A stretch of DNA of 64,000 nucleotides from Pegoplata infirma. Taxonomy: Eukaryota > Arthropoda > Insecta > Diptera > Anthomyiidae. The notes under the pieces were generated by a model. The model worked only from the letters and a program-made list of their open reading frames with translations, was not told the DNA's origin and did no database searches. The DNA lies in assembly GCA_963921195.1 (NCBI GenBank), contig OY992536.1, positions 324,153,038 to 324,217,037 on the forward strand, given 5' to 3'. Made by a program: the position numbers and the translations under genes. This document shows positions 63,481 through 64,000 of the stretch, in pieces. The stretch's first letter is position 1; each line of letters starts with the position of its first letter.

Positions 63481-63628
63481 CAAGCGTCTCGAAATGCTGA
63501 TGTTTAGCTCGTCATTGGCCTGAGGATTGTTAGAGTATATTTTTCTTTTTAAATAACCCCACAAAAATAAGTTCAAAGTGGTCAAATCTGGAAATCAAGA
63601 AGGACAGTTAAAATTTCCCGGACCATCA
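63481..63628 (-). pseudogene. mariner-like transposase C-terminal remnant, minus copy
   Basis: Minus strand: PGNFNCPS, stop, FPDLTTLNLFLWGYLKRKIY then SNNPQANDELNISISRRL, stop. PDLT-L--FLWGYLK--VY---P----EL is the block around the third catalytic aspartate in IS630/mariner-type transposases of insects; the usual D of LDFFLWG is N here (LNLFLWG). Only this block survives. Confidence 0.7.
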
Positions 63629-63836
63629 TTTGCAGGTTTGACCCATCCAGACATATTTTTGTGGGGTTATTTTAAAAGCAAAATGTACGCCAGGAATCCT
63701 TAAATCATCGAAGAGCGAAATCAACTCTAGACTGGCCGAGATGCTCGAAAAAGTTGTACAAAAATTAGCGAAAATGCAGCAAAAAGAGCACATTTTCCGT
63801 ATCCAAAAAAGGCATTTATGTTATATTTATGATTAA
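63608..63836 (+). pseudogene. mariner-like transposase C-terminal remnant, plus copy
   Basis: Plus strand: LTHPDIFLWGYFKSKMYARN, P, stop, IIEERNQL, then after a frameshift near 63715 AEMLEKVVQKLAKMQQKEHI and FRIQKRHLCYIYD ending at TAA (63834-63836). The first part is the same FLWGY block as the minus copy with the catalytic D kept (HPDIFLWG); the second is the natural C-terminus. The two copies meet tail to tail around 63600-63630. They are not required for a hAT element and probably come from a nested mariner-like insertion. Confidence 0.75.
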
Positions 63837-64000
63837 TGTTTTATTGAAAAAGTAATCCAAAAAAAAATGTAAAAAATTTTTAATAAAAAAAATAATTGTT
63901 AAAATTATGGAAATGCTTTTTTAACTGGACAAATTATGTTTTAACTGGAAACTGGACCAGTCCTCAAATAACTGGAAAATCTGGCAACCCTATTAGCGCT

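Larger units (their letters stand above)
62685..63992. mobile_element. hAT-type element with AACTGGA subterminal repeats
   Basis: 1308 bp. Start TAGGGTTGCCAGATACTGGC, end AAATCTGGCAACCCTA, perfect 8-bp TSD TTAGCGCT (62677-62684, 63993-64000, the last eight bases of the window). AACTGGA words recur just inside both ends. It contains a complete mini-me and an inverted pair of transposase remnants that belong to a different superfamily, so its own transposase is missing. Confidence 0.9.

Overview
This is a strongly AT-rich window of eukaryotic nuclear DNA. I find no intact protein-coding host gene, no rRNA gene and no functional tRNA gene. The best clue to the host is a dispersed repeat, present in about fifteen full or partial copies. 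It starts TATACCCTCCAC, then has a (TA)n tract, a conserved core and a (GTCY)n tract, which is the layout described for dipteran 'mini-me' elements. Together with the other repeats this points to a fly. A calyptrate such as a blow fly or relative is an inference from general resemblance only.

Almost the whole window is transposable elements nested inside each other. Many borders can be fixed to the base because the target-site duplication (TSD) and terminal inverted repeats (TIRs) are visible. Eight non-autonomous hAT-type families (ten insertions) show 8-bp TSDs: 3027-3545, 9771-11683, 11800-12334, 12434-13740, 14398-16125, 19110-19277, 23041-23519, 39119-40054, 59623-60111 and 62685-63992; nine are perfect and one (3027-3545) has a single mismatch. 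TA-flanked Tc1/mariner-type MITEs include families with CACTCAAAA, CACAGAAAAA and pogo/Tigger-like CAGTCAAACTCGG ends. A 2954-bp element with 5-bp TSD and CACACTGGG ends (52283-55236) carries about 9.5 copies of a ~176-bp tandem repeat. Several elements are giant hairpins, the clearest being a 2470-bp near-perfect palindrome at 41003-43472.

Layout. 1-9.8 kb: fold-back repeats, hAT and TA elements, and a mini-me split by at least two insertions. 9.8-21 kb: hAT elements, three CACTCAAAA elements and a cluster of GTCAGTAACGTCAC motifs. 21-28.3 kb: the only stretch with recognisable long coding homology, a graveyard of non-LTR retrotransposon pieces (endonuclease, reverse transcriptase with YADD, RNase H start, several C-termini) on both strands, all broken. 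28.3-40 kb: TA MITEs, a tRNA-headed SINE on the minus strand and a 6.4-kb inverted structure. 40.7-45.4 kb: a four-level nest holding a Tc1-like element whose transposase remnant is present twice, head to head. 45-50 kb: pogo-like and fold-back elements. 50.9-57.3 kb: a 6.4-kb fold-back element containing other insertions. 57-64 kb: more mini-me, hAT and a mariner-like transposase remnant, again as an inverted pair.

Nothing here works together as a pathway. The biology is transposon biology: repeated insertion of elements into elements, inverted duplication of transposase genes, and tandem amplification within elements. All family names rest on TSDs, termini and protein motifs read by eye; no database search was possible.
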